DNA of 64,000 bases, taken from the NCBI GenBank assembly GCA_947576945.1, contig CANPTH010000010.1, positions 1-64,000 of the forward strand, written 5' to 3'. The DNA is from an uncultured Lachnospiraceae bacterium. Its GTDB lineage: Bacteria > Bacillota > Clostridia > Lachnospirales > Lachnospiraceae. Below are positions 63,216 through 64,000 of this stretch, in pieces. The notes beneath the pieces were generated by a model. That model saw nothing but the letters and a program-made list of their open reading frames with translations. It did no database searches and was not told where the DNA came from. The translations under genes and the position numbers were made by a program. The first letter of the stretch is position 1, and each line of letters opens with the position of its first letter.

Positions 63216-64000
63216 ATGGAACGGATTCATATCAATGGCATGAATTTTCAGACAGCCGAGGGCAAACAGGTTTTGTTTAACGGTATTAATGTGGTATGTA
63301 AAGACAAGGAGCAGGGATATTTTTTCCCAGATTTAGAGGAATCTTTCCGGGCATTCCGGAAGATGGGATTTAACCTGATCCGGTTTGGTATTTTCTGGGA
63401 TGGGGTAGAACCGGAGCCGGGGAAATATGATATGGAATATCTGGATCAAGTAAAGGATGCTGTTCTTCTTGCAGAAAAATATGGATTGTATGTAATGATC
63501 GATATGCACCAGGATTTGTTTGCAAGGAAATTTATAGATGGTGCGCCGGATTGGGCAACCTTGGATGAGGGGGCTTACCATCCGGAAGGATGTACCATGT
63601 GGTATGAGGCTTATCTGCAGAGCGATGCAATCATTAAGGCTGCCGATAATTTCTGGGCGAATAAGGAAGCGGAAGATGGCGCGGGGCTTTTAGACCATTA
63701 TGAGAAGATGTGGGAACAGATTGCACTGCATCTGGACGGGTGCGGCAATATCATTGGCTGGGAACCGATGAATGAGCCTTTTATGGGAGGTATCGCACGG
63801 AATGCATTTGGCAGCGCCACGGCAAGAATCAAGGAGCAGTTCCCGCAGTTCGACCTTGCCAATCCGGTGGATATTACGTTGGAGCAGCAGGCACTATTCA
63901 TGGGGTATGTAACAGAGCAATTGCAGGAATTTGACCGTACTACCCTGATGGATTTCTATTGCCGTATGGAGAGGGCTGTCAGAAAGCACAGTACAAAGCC
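63216..64000 (+). CDS. GH5 family glycosidase (endoglycosylceramidase-like), partial
   Basis: The open frame from ATG 63216 (GGAGG upstream) reaches the window edge, 261 codons. GH5 landmarks: NGINVVCKD, FNLIRFGIFWDGVEPEPGKYD, YVMIDMHQDLF and GWEPMNEPF, with Glu187 as the predicted acid/base. The combination of MIDMHQD with the following GAPDWA is seen in endoglycoceramidase-like GH5 enzymes. There is no signal peptide, so it would act inside the cell. The nucleophile lies beyond the window. Confidence 0.85.
   Translation, partial: MERIHINGMNFQTAEGKQVLFNGINVVCKDKEQGYFFPDLEESFRAFRKMGFNLIRFGIFWDGVEPEPGKYDMEYLDQVKDAVLLAEKYGLYVMIDMHQDLFARKFIDGAPDWATLDEGAYHPEGCTMWYEAYLQSDAIIKAADNFWANKEAEDGAGLLDHYEKMWEQIALHLDGCGNIIGWEPMNEPFMGGIARNAFGSATARIKEQFPQFDLANPVDITLEQQALFMGYVTEQLQEFDRTTLMDFYCRMERAVRKHSTK

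Overview
The window looks like a chromosomal segment of a gut-type Lachnospiraceae (Clostridia). The evidence is the Firmicutes gene order ireB-ruvX-yrzB / mltG-like-trmR-trhP, the CIRCE-controlled hrcA-grpE-dnaK-dnaJ operon, a type III glutamine synthetase, frequent TTG starts behind strong GGAGG sites, and many very large modular secreted proteins with Ig-like repeats. Gene assignments rest on recognising protein families by eye; no database search was possible.

Layout. 0-6 kb: the 3' remnant of a group II intron, a leftward Na+/alanine-type symporter with a promoter and a leader terminator, two tandem near-identical small-RNA-like transcription units each preceded by four 11-bp-phased TTCA repeats, a membrane-anchored D,D-carboxypeptidase, a cyclophilin and a GNAT protein. 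6-24 kb: two giant secreted proteins (one transglutaminase-like, one thioredoxin-like plus CAP), an AEC transporter, pyruvate kinase, a GH36 alpha-galactosidase, an aminotransferase and undecaprenyl-diphosphatase. 24-30 kb: a Lys/Ala-rich AT-hook-like protein and the heat-shock operon. 30-43 kb: three paralogous secreted subtilases (S8) and, between the second and third, a small membrane protein whose external domain resembles the propeptides of all three. 43-60 kb: mostly housekeeping genes for ribosome and tRNA modification (prmA, rsmE, thiI with its cysteine desulfurase, mtaB, trmR, trhP), RNA decay (RNase J, YlbF family), the IreB-RuvX-YrzB cluster, an HPr-like protein without the usual histidine, and glnN behind an attenuator hairpin. 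60-64 kb: tRNA-Gln(CUG), a frameshifted GH43 remnant, and an AraC regulator divergent from a GH5 glycosidase that runs off the edge.

The most unusual parts are (i) the subtilase trio with the separate, anchored propeptide-like protein, which could be an inhibitor, folding helper or protection factor, and (ii) the duplicated, probably response-regulator-activated small RNAs at 2.2-2.6 kb. Five secreted proteins share one plan: signal peptide, a long acidic Glu/Asp/Pro/Ser-rich segment, an enzyme domain, then Ig-like repeats. None of them has an LPXTG sorting signal.
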